The notes: generated by a model not told the origin, from the letters alone. A DNA stretch of 64,000 nucleotides from Marispirochaeta sp964554875 (GCA_964554875.1 CAZKQJ010000026.1:1-64000); one strand, 5' to 3'. Shown: positions 1 through 8,105, numbered from the stretch's first letter. Numbers and translations: made by a program.

Positions 1-1
1 A

Positions 2-1225
2 TCAACCGCCTGCGAGCTTGGGAATAACACCCAGAAGCACACCGGCAGCAACCGCCGATCCGATAACGCCGGCCACGTTGGGCCCCATGGCGTGCATCAG
101 AAGGAAGTTCTGGGAATTCTCCTCTTTGCCGACCTTGTTCACGACCCGGGCCGCCATGGGTACCGCGGAAACACCGGCGGCACCGATCAGCGGATTGATG
201 GGTTTCTTGGAGATCTTATTCATGCCCTTAGCCAGGAGCAGACCGGTCGCGGTCCCGATGGCAAACGCAATAAGACCGAGCGCCAGAATACCGAGGGTGT
301 TCATGTTCAGGAAGGATTCGGCCTGCATCTTGGAGCCTACCGCCAGTCCCAGCATGATGGTAACGATGTTCATCAGGGCGTTCTGCATGGTGTCGGAGAG
401 CCGGTCCACCACTCCGCATTCCCGGGCCAGGTTACCGAACATCAGGGCACCGATCAGCGGGGTCGCCGAGGGCAGCAGGATGATACAGGTAATCAGAACA
501 ACCAGGGGAAAGAGGATCTTCTCCCGCTTGCTTACGTGCCGCAGCTGCTCCATCTTTATCTGCCGCTCTTCCTTCGTGGTCAGGGCACGCATGATGGGAG
601 GCTGAATGATCGGTACAAGGGCCATATAGGAGTAAGCCGCGACGGCTATGGCTCCCAGAAGCTCCGGTTTCAGCCGGGAGGCGACATAGATAGCCGTCGG
701 CCCGTCTGCTCCGCCGATGATTCCGATGGAACCCGCGGCGAAGAGGTCGAAGTCTATTCCGGGGACATATTTTCCCAGGAAAACGGCACCGAGTACGGCA
801 ACGAAGATTCCAAACTGGGCGGCGGCACCAAGCAGAAAGGTCTTGGGGTCCGCCAAAAGGGGTCCGAAGTCCGTCATGGCGCCTACACCCATGAAGATCA
901 GCAGCGGGAAGAGCCCCGAGCCGATACCAAAGTCGTAGAAGAGCCCGATAAATCCGCCGGAAATCTCCTTTACCGCCAGAGCGGTCTCGCTGATATTTCC
1001 GGTAATCACCGTGTGGGCGGCAATTTCCGCGAAGGGAATATTCGACAGAATCGCCCCCAGTCCGATGGGCACAAGCAGCAGGGGCTCAAAGCCCTTCTTG
1101 ATGGCAAGGTACAGGAGCAGAAAGCCGACAAGGATCATGATCACACTTTGCCAGCCGCCCTCCTGCATAAAGCCGTAGAGACCTGTTGTGGTCCATAAAT
1201 CGTAAAATGCGCTTCCGAAATTCAT
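2..1225 (-). CDS. oadB: Na+-pumping oxaloacetate decarboxylase, beta subunit (OadB)
   Basis: This is the membrane subunit of the biotin-dependent sodium-pumping decarboxylase. It decarboxylates carboxybiotin and couples this to Na+ export. The 407-residue protein is very hydrophobic, with about nine to eleven membrane segments. The Na+-site loop GGADGPT carries Asp174, equivalent to the essential Asp203 of Klebsiella OadB. A second conserved stretch, MGPNVAGVIGS, supplies Asn383 and Ser390. It is the last gene of oadG-oadA-oadB and starts 12 nt after oadA. The stop codon lies at the left edge, so the gene is complete. The substrate could be another acyl-CoA or keto acid, because GcdB and MmdB share this fold. 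Confidence 0.95.
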   Translation of the reverse strand: MNFGSAFYDLWTTTGLYGFMQEGGWQSVIMILVGFLLLYLAIKKGFEPLLLVPIGLGAILSNIPFAEIAAHTVITGNISETALAVKEISGGFIGLFYDFGIGSGLFPLLIFMGVGAMTDFGPLLADPKTFLLGAAAQFGIFVAVLGAVFLGKYVPGIDFDLFAAGSIGIIGGADGPTAIYVASRLKPELLGAIAVAAYSYMALVPIIQPPIMRALTTKEERQIKMEQLRHVSKREKILFPLVVLITCIILLPSATPLIGALMFGNLARECGVVDRLSDTMQNALMNIVTIMLGLAVGSKMQAESFLNMNTLGILALGLIAFAIGTATGLLLAKGMNKISKKPINPLIGAAGVSAVPMAARVVNKVGKEENSQNFLLMHAMGPNVAGVIGSAVAAGVLLGVIPKLAGG

Positions 1226-1237
1226 TTCCGGCCCCCT

Positions 1238-3034
1238 TTACTGGATTTCTACCAGAGTGTCGCCGGCTGCTACCTGATCTCCCTGCTTTACGGGAATGCT
1301 CGCGATAATCCCGGATGCCGGAGAATGGATTTCGTTCTCCATCTTCATGGATTCCATGACCATGATCACCTCGCCCTCGCTGACGGAATCGCCTTCGTCC
1401 TTGTTGAGCCGCAGAACGATTCCAGGTAAAGGAGCAGCAACCTTGACACTTTCGCCATCACCGGAGGCAGAAGCACCGGCTTCATCACCAATCCCGGCGG
1501 AAACATCAACGGTGAAGGTCTTTCCGTTGACAACTGCCTTGTCGCCTTCCAGCTTGACCTTGAAGGTCTTTCCGTCCAGCTTTACGGTATATCCGCCGGC
1601 AGCAGCTTCGCCGCCCTCGGCGGGTTGGCTTCTGTCGATCTTGCGCACACCGGATTTTGCCTCACCTTTCAGATAGGTAATTCCCTTCTCCTTGCAGGTG
1701 GCGGCAATAAAGAAGTTCTCTTCGGTTTCCTCGATACCGGCTTCCTGGAGCATCTTCCTGGCGGCAGCGATACCCTTTTTGGGGTCGGCGTCGTTGATTT
1801 CCAGGACTTTCTTGTCCGTCGGTTCCAGACCGAGCTGTTCGGAAGCAAGTTTAATGATTTCAGGATCCGCCGGGATCGGGGTCTTGCCGAAGTATCCGAG
1901 AACCATCTTGCCGTAACCTTCAGCGATCTTCTTCCAGGGACCAAGCAGGGTGTTGTTGAAGGCCTGCTGAAAGTAGAACTGGCTCACCGGAGTAACGGAA
2001 GTACCGAAACCGCCGCGCCGGACAACCTCGCCCATGTTGGCGGAGATTTCAACATACTTGTCCATCATGTTGTTGTCACGCAGCATCTGGGTGTTGGCGG
2101 TCAGGGCTCCGCCGGGCATGGGGCTGAAAGGGATAAGGGGCTCAACGGTGGTGGCCTCGGGGGGCATGAAGTAGTCTTTCATGCACTCCTTGAAGACCTC
2201 TTCGGCTTTTTCGATCTTGCCGATATCCACACCAAGATCAAAATCGGTCCCCCGCAGGGCATGCCACATGGTCATTACATCGGTCTGACAGGTACCGCCG
2301 GAGCAGGGAGCCAGGGACAGGTCGATCTGGTTTGCCCCGGCCTCCAGTGCTGCCATGTACTGGGCGACACCGATACCGGCCGTCTCGTGACTGTGAAATA
2401 CCAGCTGTACATCGTCGCCGAGCATCTGTCGGGCCTGCTTGATGGTCTCGTAGACCTTGTTGGGTACCGAGGTTCCGGAAGCGTCCTTGAAACAGACGGA
2501 ATCGAAGGGGATTCCGGCGTCAAGGATGTCCTTCAGGGACTTGATATAGAATTCAGGTGTATGGGAGCCTTCGCATCCGGGAGGAAGCTCCATCATGGTT
2601 ACAACCACCTCGTGCTTCAGACCGGCATCCACAATACACTGACCGGAATAGATCAGGTTGTTCACATCATTGAGGGCGTCGAAGTTACGGATTGTGCTGA
2701 TTCCGTGCTTTTTGAACATTCTGGCATGAAGATCGATAACATCACTGGACTGGGAATCAAGTCCGACGACGTTGACACCCCTGGCCAGGGTCTGCAGGTT
2801 TACATCAGGACCGGCCGCCTGGCGGAAGGAGTCCATCATATCGAAGGCATTTTCGTTACAGTAAAAGAAGAGGGACTGAAAACGGGCGCCGCCGCCTGCT
2901 TCAAAGTGGTTGATTCCTGCTTCAACCGCCGCTTCAACGGCGGGCAGAAAGTCCTTGGTGAAAACTCGGGCTCCGTAGGCGGACTGGAATCCGTCCCGGA
3001 AGGCAGTTACCATGAAATCTACGCGCTTTTTCAT
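1238..3034 (-). CDS. oadA: Oxaloacetate decarboxylase alpha subunit (carboxyltransferase plus biotin carrier)
   Basis: The 598-residue protein has an N-terminal TIM-barrel carboxyltransferase and a C-terminal biotinyl domain. The biotin site is MESMKMEN with Lys564, 34 residues before the end, the usual spacing. In the barrel, R13-D14-G-F-Q17-S replaces the usual RDAHQS. The metal-binding Asp and the partner Arg and Gln are kept, while the family His is Phe. The FKDASG motif and the HSH metal pair (in VFHSHETAG) are present. The linker is Gly/Ala/Ser-rich. It lies between oadG and oadB with a clear AAGGA ribosome-binding site. The keto-acid substrate is inferred from the family; malate or pyruvate metabolism is plausible. 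Confidence 0.93.
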   Translation of the reverse strand: MKKRVDFMVTAFRDGFQSAYGARVFTKDFLPAVEAAVEAGINHFEAGGGARFQSLFFYCNENAFDMMDSFRQAAGPDVNLQTLARGVNVVGLDSQSSDVIDLHARMFKKHGISTIRNFDALNDVNNLIYSGQCIVDAGLKHEVVVTMMELPPGCEGSHTPEFYIKSLKDILDAGIPFDSVCFKDASGTSVPNKVYETIKQARQMLGDDVQLVFHSHETAGIGVAQYMAALEAGANQIDLSLAPCSGGTCQTDVMTMWHALRGTDFDLGVDIGKIEKAEEVFKECMKDYFMPPEATTVEPLIPFSPMPGGALTANTQMLRDNNMMDKYVEISANMGEVVRRGGFGTSVTPVSQFYFQQAFNNTLLGPWKKIAEGYGKMVLGYFGKTPIPADPEIIKLASEQLGLEPTDKKVLEINDADPKKGIAAARKMLQEAGIEETEENFFIAATCKEKGITYLKGEAKSGVRKIDRSQPAEGGEAAAGGYTVKLDGKTFKVKLEGDKAVVNGKTFTVDVSAGIGDEAGASASGDGESVKVAAPLPGIVLRLNKDEGDSVSEGEVIMVMESMKMENEIHSPASGIIASIPVKQGDQVAAGDTLVEIQ

Positions 3035-3051
3035 GACGATTAATTCCTTTC

Positions 3052-3258
3052 TTATGAGATATAAGCTTTTACCGCGGCGATGACCGCAGCAATCTCCGCA
3101 TCCTTCGAACCTGAGGACTCAGCAACTACCGCCACCGGTTCGGGAAAATAGCGGGTGACCACCGTCGAGAGGACGGTCATGAGAATGACAAGCAGTGCTA
3201 AAAATGAAAACACCACCGTCATGCCGACAACTGTTAATACTAACCCTTGCGCAACCAC
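3052..3258 (-). CDS. oadG: Oxaloacetate decarboxylase gamma chain (OadG)
   Basis: This is the small single-span subunit that holds the decarboxylase complex together in the membrane. I chose the GTG at 3258, which gives 68 residues beginning MVAQGLVLTVVGMTVVF. An AGGAG lies 6 nt upstream, and the start gives the usual OadG layout: a membrane helix first, then a short charged tail. An in-frame TTG at 3294 would add 12 residues but has no ribosome-binding site. The tail is Ala/Val-rich and lacks the His-rich zinc end of the Klebsiella protein. The gene heads the oad operon and ends 17 nt before oadA. Confidence 0.85.
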   Translation of the reverse strand: MVAQGLVLTVVGMTVVFSFLALLVILMTVLSTVVTRYFPEPVAVVAESSGSKDAEIAAVIAAVKAYIS

Positions 3259-3320
3259 GACATACTCCTGTTGTGAAAGTGATAGCGGATCCAAGACACA
3301 GATCCATCCGTTCAGGGACG

Positions 3321-3350
3321 ATAATAGCCCTGGCAGAAGGCTAATTTCAA
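3321..3350 (-). promoter_or_regulatory. Sigma-70 type promoter of the oad operon
   Basis: On the minus strand TTGAAA (3345-3350) and TATTAT (3321-3326) are 18 nt apart, each one mismatch from consensus. Transcription would begin near 3314, about 55 nt upstream of the oadG GTG start. Confidence 0.55.
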
Positions 3351-3403
3351 GAGGCGGGGAGGTCTATAATGGACAGATTGGCCAGATAAAAGGGAATAAA
3401 CGG

Positions 3404-3441
3404 CAAAAACCGGCATCCCGGCCCCGACCCCGGGACGCCGA
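3404..3441 (-). terminator. Rho-independent terminator after the hsp20 transcript
   Basis: On the minus strand an 11-bp GC-rich stem (3430-3440 with 3411-3421, one G-T pair) closes an 8-nt loop and is followed at once by five T residues (3405-3409). It lies just past the stop of the 41-residue ORF, so it should separate the hsp20 unit from the oad promoter. Confidence 0.8.
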
Positions 3442-3456
3442 CGAGTGTATAAAGCG

Positions 3457-3582
3457 CTAATTTTCCGGGTCGTCTCCGTTACGCCTGTTCTGCAGCGCGT
3501 GAAGGACCCGACCGACAAAGATCTCAAGCTGGGGCTTGAAAACATAACCCAGAGCAACTCCGATAATCAGCCAGAACAGCAT
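3457..3582 (-). CDS. Small membrane peptide downstream of hsp20 (41 aa)
   Basis: The ORF reads MLFWLIIGVALGYVFKPQLE and continues to a charged tail ending NGDDPEN. It has one N-terminal hydrophobic helix of about 16 residues, then a basic amphipathic stretch and an acidic end. AGAGGAAG is a good ribosome-binding site. The start codon lies directly next to the hsp20 stop (3584), so the two are probably translationally coupled. The terminator at 3404-3441 follows. I do not recognise the family. Position, ribosome-binding site and terminator argue that it is real; a role at the membrane under stress is only a guess. Confidence 0.6.
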   Translation of the reverse strand: MLFWLIIGVALGYVFKPQLEIFVGRVLHALQNRRNGDDPEN

Positions 3583-3583
3583 T

Positions 3584-4093
3584 CTATTCTTCCTCTTTTA
3601 CAATTTCTATTTTGATCTCCTTCTGGCTCTCCGCCTGCTCCCGGGCAGGCATGGTAACCGTCAGGATTCCGTTACGGTAGACGGCCTTTACCGCCGTTCT
3701 GTCGAATTTGTCCTCCGGGGCGTAATACTTCTGATCCGCGATCTCCTTGAATTTGAGTCTGCGTTTCAGATACCTGATATCGTCTTCCCTGCTGCGCTCT
3801 TCGGGCAGTCTGGCGTTGAGGACCATGTAATCGCCCTTGAACTCGAGGGAGATCTCTTTTTCGTCGAATCCCGCCAGGGCGAACTCGAATACCAGGCTCT
3901 TGTCGGAGGTAAAATAGATATTCGCCGGCGGATAGGAATAAGCGGGGTAATAATCCACGCTGTCGTCCCATTTAAAGAAAGGGCTCCCCGGATGGGACCT
4001 GAATCCCTCCTTGAAGGCACCCCCGAAATTCTGGGTAGCATCGAACAGATCATCCATAATCTGTCCAAGATCGATGATAATCCTGTCTTTCAT
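3584..4093 (-). CDS. Hsp20-family small heat-shock protein
   Basis: This is an ATP-independent holdase chaperone of 169 residues. The alpha-crystallin domain spans about residues 60-155, from VFEFALAGFDEKEISLE to the closing beta strand GILTVTMP, which is typical of the family. A short acidic-basic tail contains IKIEIV, an I-x-I type motif used for oligomer contacts. The start is the ATG at 4093, behind GAGGTGGAGT; an upstream in-frame TTG has no ribosome-binding site. The leader contains a possible thermosensing structure (separate entry). The gene forms a transcript with the 41-residue peptide. Confidence 0.92.
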   Translation of the reverse strand: MKDRIIIDLGQIMDDLFDATQNFGGAFKEGFRSHPGSPFFKWDDSVDYYPAYSYPPANIYFTSDKSLVFEFALAGFDEKEISLEFKGDYMVLNARLPEERSREDDIRYLKRRLKFKEIADQKYYAPEDKFDRTAVKAVYRNGILTVTMPAREQAESQKEIKIEIVKEEE

Positions 4094-4128
4094 ACTCCAC
4101 CTCAATATGTTCTCGCAAAGCGAGGAGT
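4094..4128 (-). promoter_or_regulatory. Candidate RNA-thermometer leader of hsp20
   Basis: In the mRNA leader, ACTCC (rc of 4124-4128) can pair with GGAGT (rc of 4094-4098), which forms part of the ribosome-binding site. An inner hairpin CTCGC-TTT-GCGAG (4112-4124) can form between the arms; it competes for a base or two with the outer pairing. Small heat-shock genes often carry such leaders. No ROSE or FourU consensus is evident, so this is inference from base pairing only. Confidence 0.35.
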
Positions 4129-4312
4129 TTTACGACCTTTCCCCGTATACTGCGGGCGAAAGGCGGGCCTGCCGAGCACGGCCATACCTAGAATATAGCC
4201 AAAAAACCGCCATAACAAAAGACCTCTTCACCCGAAAGCGGAATATCGTGTATCCTTGTTTCCCGCCCCGATAGAGCAAACAGCCAGTACACGGGGAATG
4301 AAAGGAAAGATT

Positions 4313-5131
4313 TTGTCTGTACGAATTTTCTGCATGGGAGAGATCGTCGGCAAAGCCGGCGTTTTTTGTGTAAAAACACTGTTAAAAGATTTCCGGAAAG
4401 AGAAGAAGATCGATCTGGTAGTCGCCAACGGCGAAGGAACCACCGGCGGCTTCGGACTGGGGAAAAACCATTCCATCTACCTGCACAAGCTGGGGATCGA
4501 TGTGATTACCGGGGGAGAATGCATCTATTACAAACGAGACATGGTCTCCCACATCCGCCAGGCCCCGTATATCCTGCGGCCTGCAAATTATCCTCCGGGA
4601 AATCCCGGCCGGGGCTGGTGGATATACCAGGTCGGAGAGTACAAGGTGGGCGTAATCTCCCTGTTAGGCCAGTCGGGTTTCCGCCGGGTCCACCTGAGCA
4701 ATCCCTTCAGCTTTCTTCCGTCCATTGTGGACAAGATCCGCAGGGAGACCCCCATTATTCTGCTGGATTTCCATGCCGCTACAACGGCGGAAAAGTACAC
4801 CATGTTCTTCCACGCCGACGGACAGGTATCCGCCGTCGCCGGGACACACAACAAGGCCCTCAGCGCCGACGACGGTATTCTGCCCAGGGGAACCGGCATG
4901 ATCTGCGATACCGGCCGGACCGGAAGCATCGATTCTGTGGGAGGACTGGATATCGAGACGGAAATTGGGCAATTTATAACACAGATCCCGGAGCGCTCCA
5001 AGGAAGCCTGGGACGGACTGGAAATGCAGGGAGTAATCTTCGAGATCAATGCCGAGGGACGAACCACGGCGGTCGAACGGGTACGAATTCCCTGCAAGGA
5101 GGTTCCCGATGAAGGAAAGAGTAACAGTTAA
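4313..5131 (+). CDS. YmdB-like (TIGR00282) metallophosphoesterase with altered metal ligands
   Basis: The 272-residue protein follows the TIGR00282/YmdB fold throughout: CMGEIVGKAG, VANGEGTTGG, LLDFHAATTAEK, VAGTHNK and the closing TGRTGSIDSVGG. Several usual metal ligands are changed: Asp to Glu in GEIVG, Asn to Gly in NGEG, Asn-His to Gly-Glu in TGGEC, and the second His of GTHTH to Lys. The Glu of NGE, the His of DFHA and the first His of GTH remain. It may be a non-catalytic or altered enzyme. I take TTG 4313 as start because AGGA lies 6 nt upstream and the length then fits the family. It overlaps the rseC-like gene by 23 nt. Confidence 0.75.
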   Translation: MSVRIFCMGEIVGKAGVFCVKTLLKDFRKEKKIDLVVANGEGTTGGFGLGKNHSIYLHKLGIDVITGGECIYYKRDMVSHIRQAPYILRPANYPPGNPGRGWWIYQVGEYKVGVISLLGQSGFRRVHLSNPFSFLPSIVDKIRRETPIILLDFHAATTAEKYTMFFHADGQVSAVAGTHNKALSADDGILPRGTGMICDTGRTGSIDSVGGLDIETEIGQFITQIPERSKEAWDGLEMQGVIFEINAEGRTTAVERVRIPCKEVPDEGKSNS

Positions 5132-5522
5132 ACGGATTGACGGCGACAGGATTATCTGCAGCTGTACGACATCGGCCTGCAAGTCCTGCAGCGGCAACAG
5201 CTTTTGCAATATCAAGATCAGGGAAATAGAAGCACAGAAGCCGGAGGATACCCCGGTGGAGATCGGGGATACTGTGGAGATACATCTTCCTCCCGGAAAA
5301 ACCATCTTTGCCGGTTTCATGGTAATGATACTGCCCCTGATCCTCTTCGGCCTCTTTTTTGCCCTTGCCGGCCTGTTTGTTCCCGAATCAGGAGAGGGCC
5401 TGCGCGTCCTTGCAGGGGTCCTGGGACTCTTCGCGGGCTTCGGGTCAAGCTGGCTCTACTCAAAAGCCACCAACAGCCGCAACCTGCCGAAAGTGCTCAG
5501 GGTCCTGGAAAAGACAGAGTAA
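5109..5522 (+). CDS. RseC/MucC-family membrane protein
   Basis: The 137-residue protein has an N-terminal cysteine cluster (CSCTTSACKSCSGNSFC) and two central membrane helices (about residues 60-105), followed by a short basic cytoplasmic tail. This is the RseC_MucC layout, associated with envelope-stress signalling and with reduction of SoxR. The ATG at 5109 has AGGAGG at the right distance, inside the end of the YmdB-like gene, so the pair is coupled. No RseA, RseB or SoxR is visible in the window, so a redox or membrane role is inferred from the family only. Its stop faces that of cheB with one base between. Confidence 0.8.
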   Translation: MKERVTVKRIDGDRIICSCTTSACKSCSGNSFCNIKIREIEAQKPEDTPVEIGDTVEIHLPPGKTIFAGFMVMILPLILFGLFFALAGLFVPESGEGLRVLAGVLGLFAGFGSSWLYSKATNSRNLPKVLRVLEKTE

Positions 5523-5523
5523 A

Positions 5524-6690
5524 TCATCCTCCGTAGGAGGGGCTTCGCACCAGGCGACTGATGGTATCGGCCATGTCCTGCAGCTTGACGATATGATCGA
5601 TATATCCGTGATCAACCGCCACCTTGGGCATTCCGTAGACAATGCAGGACTCCTCATCCTGGGCAAGGGTTACACCACCCATTCGGTGGATGGTTCCGAT
5701 CTCCCTGGCACCGTCCCGGCCCATGCCGGTCATTATCACCGCCAGTACCCTGTTGCCGTATTCGGCGGCCGCAGACTTGAACAGAACATCCGCAGAAGGC
5801 CGGTGTCCGTTGACCGGCTCGTCGTCGCTCAGGTGAACAATACCGGATAAACGGCGCTTTTCCACCCGGATATGCCTGTTCCCCGGGGTAATCAGGACCC
5901 GTCCGGGACTTAAGAGATCTCCCTCTTCGGCCTCCTTGATCTCCAGGCCGGAGATTCTGTCCAGACTGCGGGCGAACTCCTGGGTAAAACCCGCAGGCAT
6001 ATGCTGCACCACGACAAGCGGTACCGGCAGGTCCCGGTCCATGGCGGCGAAGACTTTGCGCAGAGCGTTGGGGCCGCCGGTGGATATACCGATGGCCAGA
6101 AGATCGATTCCCGAGGGAAGCTGGCGTTCGTGCCGCGGACGGGAAGGCGGAAATTCGGGGATACGCTTATCCCGGATCTCCCGCAGCAGCATCGGGGCAG
6201 GCGCTGCAGGTCGGGGAACAGCAGGGGCGGAGACCGGACTGTCCGGCATCAGGGGTACGTTGCCGGTCTGCCGGCGGTACTGGGACCCGTAGGCCCGGAC
6301 CGTCTCCACTATCTGATCCCCCACCACGTGAATGTCTTCGGAGATCGAGCCCGAGGGTTTCATGATAAAATCCGAAGCCCCCAGATTCAGGGCCTCCATG
6401 GTTATCTGGGCACCCCGCCGGGCCAGGGACGAGAGGATAACCACCGGGACCTTTATCCCCTGTCTGCGGCGTTCCTTCAGAAATTCGATACCGTTCATCT
6501 CCGGCATCTCTATATCCAGCAGAATCAGGTCAGGCTTCAGAAGGGGTATCTTCTGCAGGGCGAATTTGCCGTTCATCGCCTTGCCCACCACCGTCAGGCC
6601 ATCTGCCCCATCAACAATACGGGAAATCAGATTGCGCATCAGCGCAGAGTCATCACATACCAGAACCCCGAGGGGAAGATTCTCCGTCAC
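5524..6690 (-). CDS. cheB: Chemotaxis protein-glutamate methylesterase CheB
   Basis: CheB removes methyl groups from chemoreceptors and deamidates them when phosphorylated by CheA. The N-terminal receiver (1-125) has the acidic pair CDD and phospho-acceptor Asp59 in LLDIEMPEM. A Pro/Ala-rich linker (about 140-190) leads to the methylesterase domain with catalytic Ser203 (GISTGG), His230 (QHMPAGF) and Asp326 (MGRDGA). The length of 388 residues is normal. It follows cheR by 14 nt, so the pair forms one adaptation operon. The other che genes are not in the window. Confidence 0.96.
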   Translation of the reverse strand: MTENLPLGVLVCDDSALMRNLISRIVDGADGLTVVGKAMNGKFALQKIPLLKPDLILLDIEMPEMNGIEFLKERRRQGIKVPVVILSSLARRGAQITMEALNLGASDFIMKPSGSISEDIHVVGDQIVETVRAYGSQYRRQTGNVPLMPDSPVSAPAVPRPAAPAPMLLREIRDKRIPEFPPSRPRHERQLPSGIDLLAIGISTGGPNALRKVFAAMDRDLPVPLVVVQHMPAGFTQEFARSLDRISGLEIKEAEEGDLLSPGRVLITPGNRHIRVEKRRLSGIVHLSDDEPVNGHRPSADVLFKSAAAEYGNRVLAVIMTGMGRDGAREIGTIHRMGGVTLAQDEESCIVYGMPKVAVDHGYIDHIVKLQDMADTISRLVRSPSYGG

Positions 6691-6704
6691 CCTTACCTCC
6701 CTGA

Positions 6705-7523
6705 TCAGGTGAATTTACGATAAATACAGGCCCAGTCGGTCTTGAGAAACTCAAATCCCGTCTTCATTCCAAATAAGGACTCGGAATGACCGATAAACAG
6801 ATAGGAATGGCCGTTCATGGCCTGCCAGAACTTCTGGATGACCGCCTCCTGGGCGGCTTCGTCAAAATAGATTATCACATTGCGGCAGAAAACAAGGTCC
6901 AGGTTCCGCTGCCCCGAATCAAACTTGAGATTGTGATAATCGAACTTGATGAGTTTTTTAATTTCCTCCGTGACGCGAAAACCGTCGCCCTCGGGGGTGA
7001 AAAAACGCTTTACATACTTGTCAGGGACCCCGTTGAGCCGCGGTTCGGGATACAGGCCCTCCTTGGCGGTCAGCAGGGACTTGAGACTGAGATCTGAGGC
7101 GATGATTTCAACATTGAATCCCGGAGGAAGGAGGTCCTTGCAGACCATGGCCAGGGAATAGGGTTCCTCCCCGGTTGAACAGCCGGCGCTCCAGATGCGC
7201 AGTGTTTTGTTTCCGCCCTCCTGCTTGTGTTTGATCAGATCCGGTATTACGTAGTATTCAAGAGTCTGAAAATGGGCGGTATTCCTGAAAAAGCGGGTAA
7301 GATTGGTGGTTACCGAGTCCAGCAGAACCTTCATCTCATCCCCGTTCTCCCGTATCTGCTTCAGATAGAGCGCCGGGGTCTCGACCTTTGTCAGGCGCAG
7401 ACGCTCCTTGAGCCGGCTCTCGAGAATCGAGCGATTGGAGGCGGAAAAGTGGATACCGCTTTCATTGTATATCAGTTCCCGGTACTGATCGAACTCCTGG
7501 TCGTTTAAAAAGCTTGTTCCCAT
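6705..7523 (-). CDS. cheR: Chemotaxis protein methyltransferase CheR
   Basis: CheR transfers methyl from S-adenosylmethionine to receptor glutamates. The 272-residue protein has the N-terminal helical domain and then the SAM site SAGCSTGEEPYSLAM. The acidic pocket DLVFCRNVIIYFD and the C-terminal FIGHSESL are also typical. A strong promoter (7538-7566) places the transcript start at about 7531. No ribosome-binding site precedes ATG 7523 or the in-frame GTG 7532, so the message may be leaderless or nearly so. A TTG at 7538 lies inside the -10 box and cannot be the start. It is followed directly by cheB. Confidence 0.95.
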   Translation of the reverse strand: MGTSFLNDQEFDQYRELIYNESGIHFSASNRSILESRLKERLRLTKVETPALYLKQIRENGDEMKVLLDSVTTNLTRFFRNTAHFQTLEYYVIPDLIKHKQEGGNKTLRIWSAGCSTGEEPYSLAMVCKDLLPPGFNVEIIASDLSLKSLLTAKEGLYPEPRLNGVPDKYVKRFFTPEGDGFRVTEEIKKLIKFDYHNLKFDSGQRNLDLVFCRNVIIYFDEAAQEAVIQKFWQAMNGHSYLFIGHSESLFGMKTGFEFLKTDWACIYRKFT

Positions 7524-7537
7524 AGTAATCACTATCA

Positions 7538-7566
7538 AGTGTATGGACTGGCTGCGGGGGTGTCAA
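7538..7566 (-). promoter_or_regulatory. Promoter of cheR-cheB
   Basis: On the minus strand a perfect TTGACA (7561-7566), a 17-nt spacer and TACACT (7538-7543) form a strong sigma-70 promoter. The in-frame GTG begins at 7532 and the ATG at 7523, only 5 and 14 nt past the -10 box. Confidence 0.7.
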
Positions 7567-7623
7567 CGCAGAGAATAAAAAAACAGGAAAATAGAAAGTA
7601 AAGTGCTATACTCTGAAATTGAA

Positions 7624-8103
7624 ATGAAGCATAGCATTACTGTCGCGGAAGTCCAGGGAATTGCCCTTGACCGAGAATCCCAGTTACCGATCGTCCTGCT
7701 GAAAACCAGTCACCCCAGGCGTATTATTCCGGTTCCCGTGGGACCTTCCGAAGCCAGCGCGATAATCGTCGAAATCGAAGGGGTTCACCCTCCGCGGCCC
7801 CTGACCCACGACCTGATGGCGGAACTGTTTCAGCGCCACGGGTTCTCCCTTCTGTACTGCGAAATCAGGGACCGCATTGAGGACAGCTATACCGCCTTTA
7901 TGCATTACCGACGCCGTTTCCGGAAGTACAGCATGGAGGTGCGTCCCAGCGACGCCATAGCCCTGGCCCTGCGCATGCAGGCGCCCCTCCGCATCAATCC
8001 CCTGCTCCTGGCGGAGGCTGAGCATTCCCTGGATGTTTTCCGGCATTTGCACGGAGACGACATCCTTCTCCTTGAGCCGGACTACCGGGACCACGCCGTT
8101 TAA
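7624..8103 (+). CDS. Bifunctional nuclease family (BFN/DUF151) protein
   Basis: The 159-residue protein matches the BFN (DUF151) family. It opens with VAEVQGIALDRESQLPIVLLK, followed by IPVPVGPSEASAI, the PRPLTHDL block and the VRPSDAIALALR motif. These proteins are small cytoplasmic nucleases, or proteins of unsettled role, common in spirochaetes and deltaproteobacteria. I chose ATG 7624 because the family starts a few residues before EVQGIALD; an in-frame GTG at 7603 would add seven residues. A TATACT at 7607-7612 could act as -10 box, but I see no -35. pyrG follows 40 nt downstream. Confidence 0.8.
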   Translation: MKHSITVAEVQGIALDRESQLPIVLLKTSHPRRIIPVPVGPSEASAIIVEIEGVHPPRPLTHDLMAELFQRHGFSLLYCEIRDRIEDSYTAFMHYRRRFRKYSMEVRPSDAIALALRMQAPLRINPLLLAEAEHSLDVFRHLHGDDILLLEPDYRDHAV

Positions 8104-8105
8104 GG

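Noticed and set aside
92..1198. 368-residue open frame on the plus strand across oadB.
   Set aside because: It is antisense to a complete oadB with intact Na+-site motifs, has low-complexity Gly/Gln/Asp composition and no ribosome-binding site.
1625..3043. 472-residue open frame on the plus strand across oadA.
   Set aside because: It is the antisense shadow of oadA; no domain is recognisable and its ends follow the oadA codon bias.
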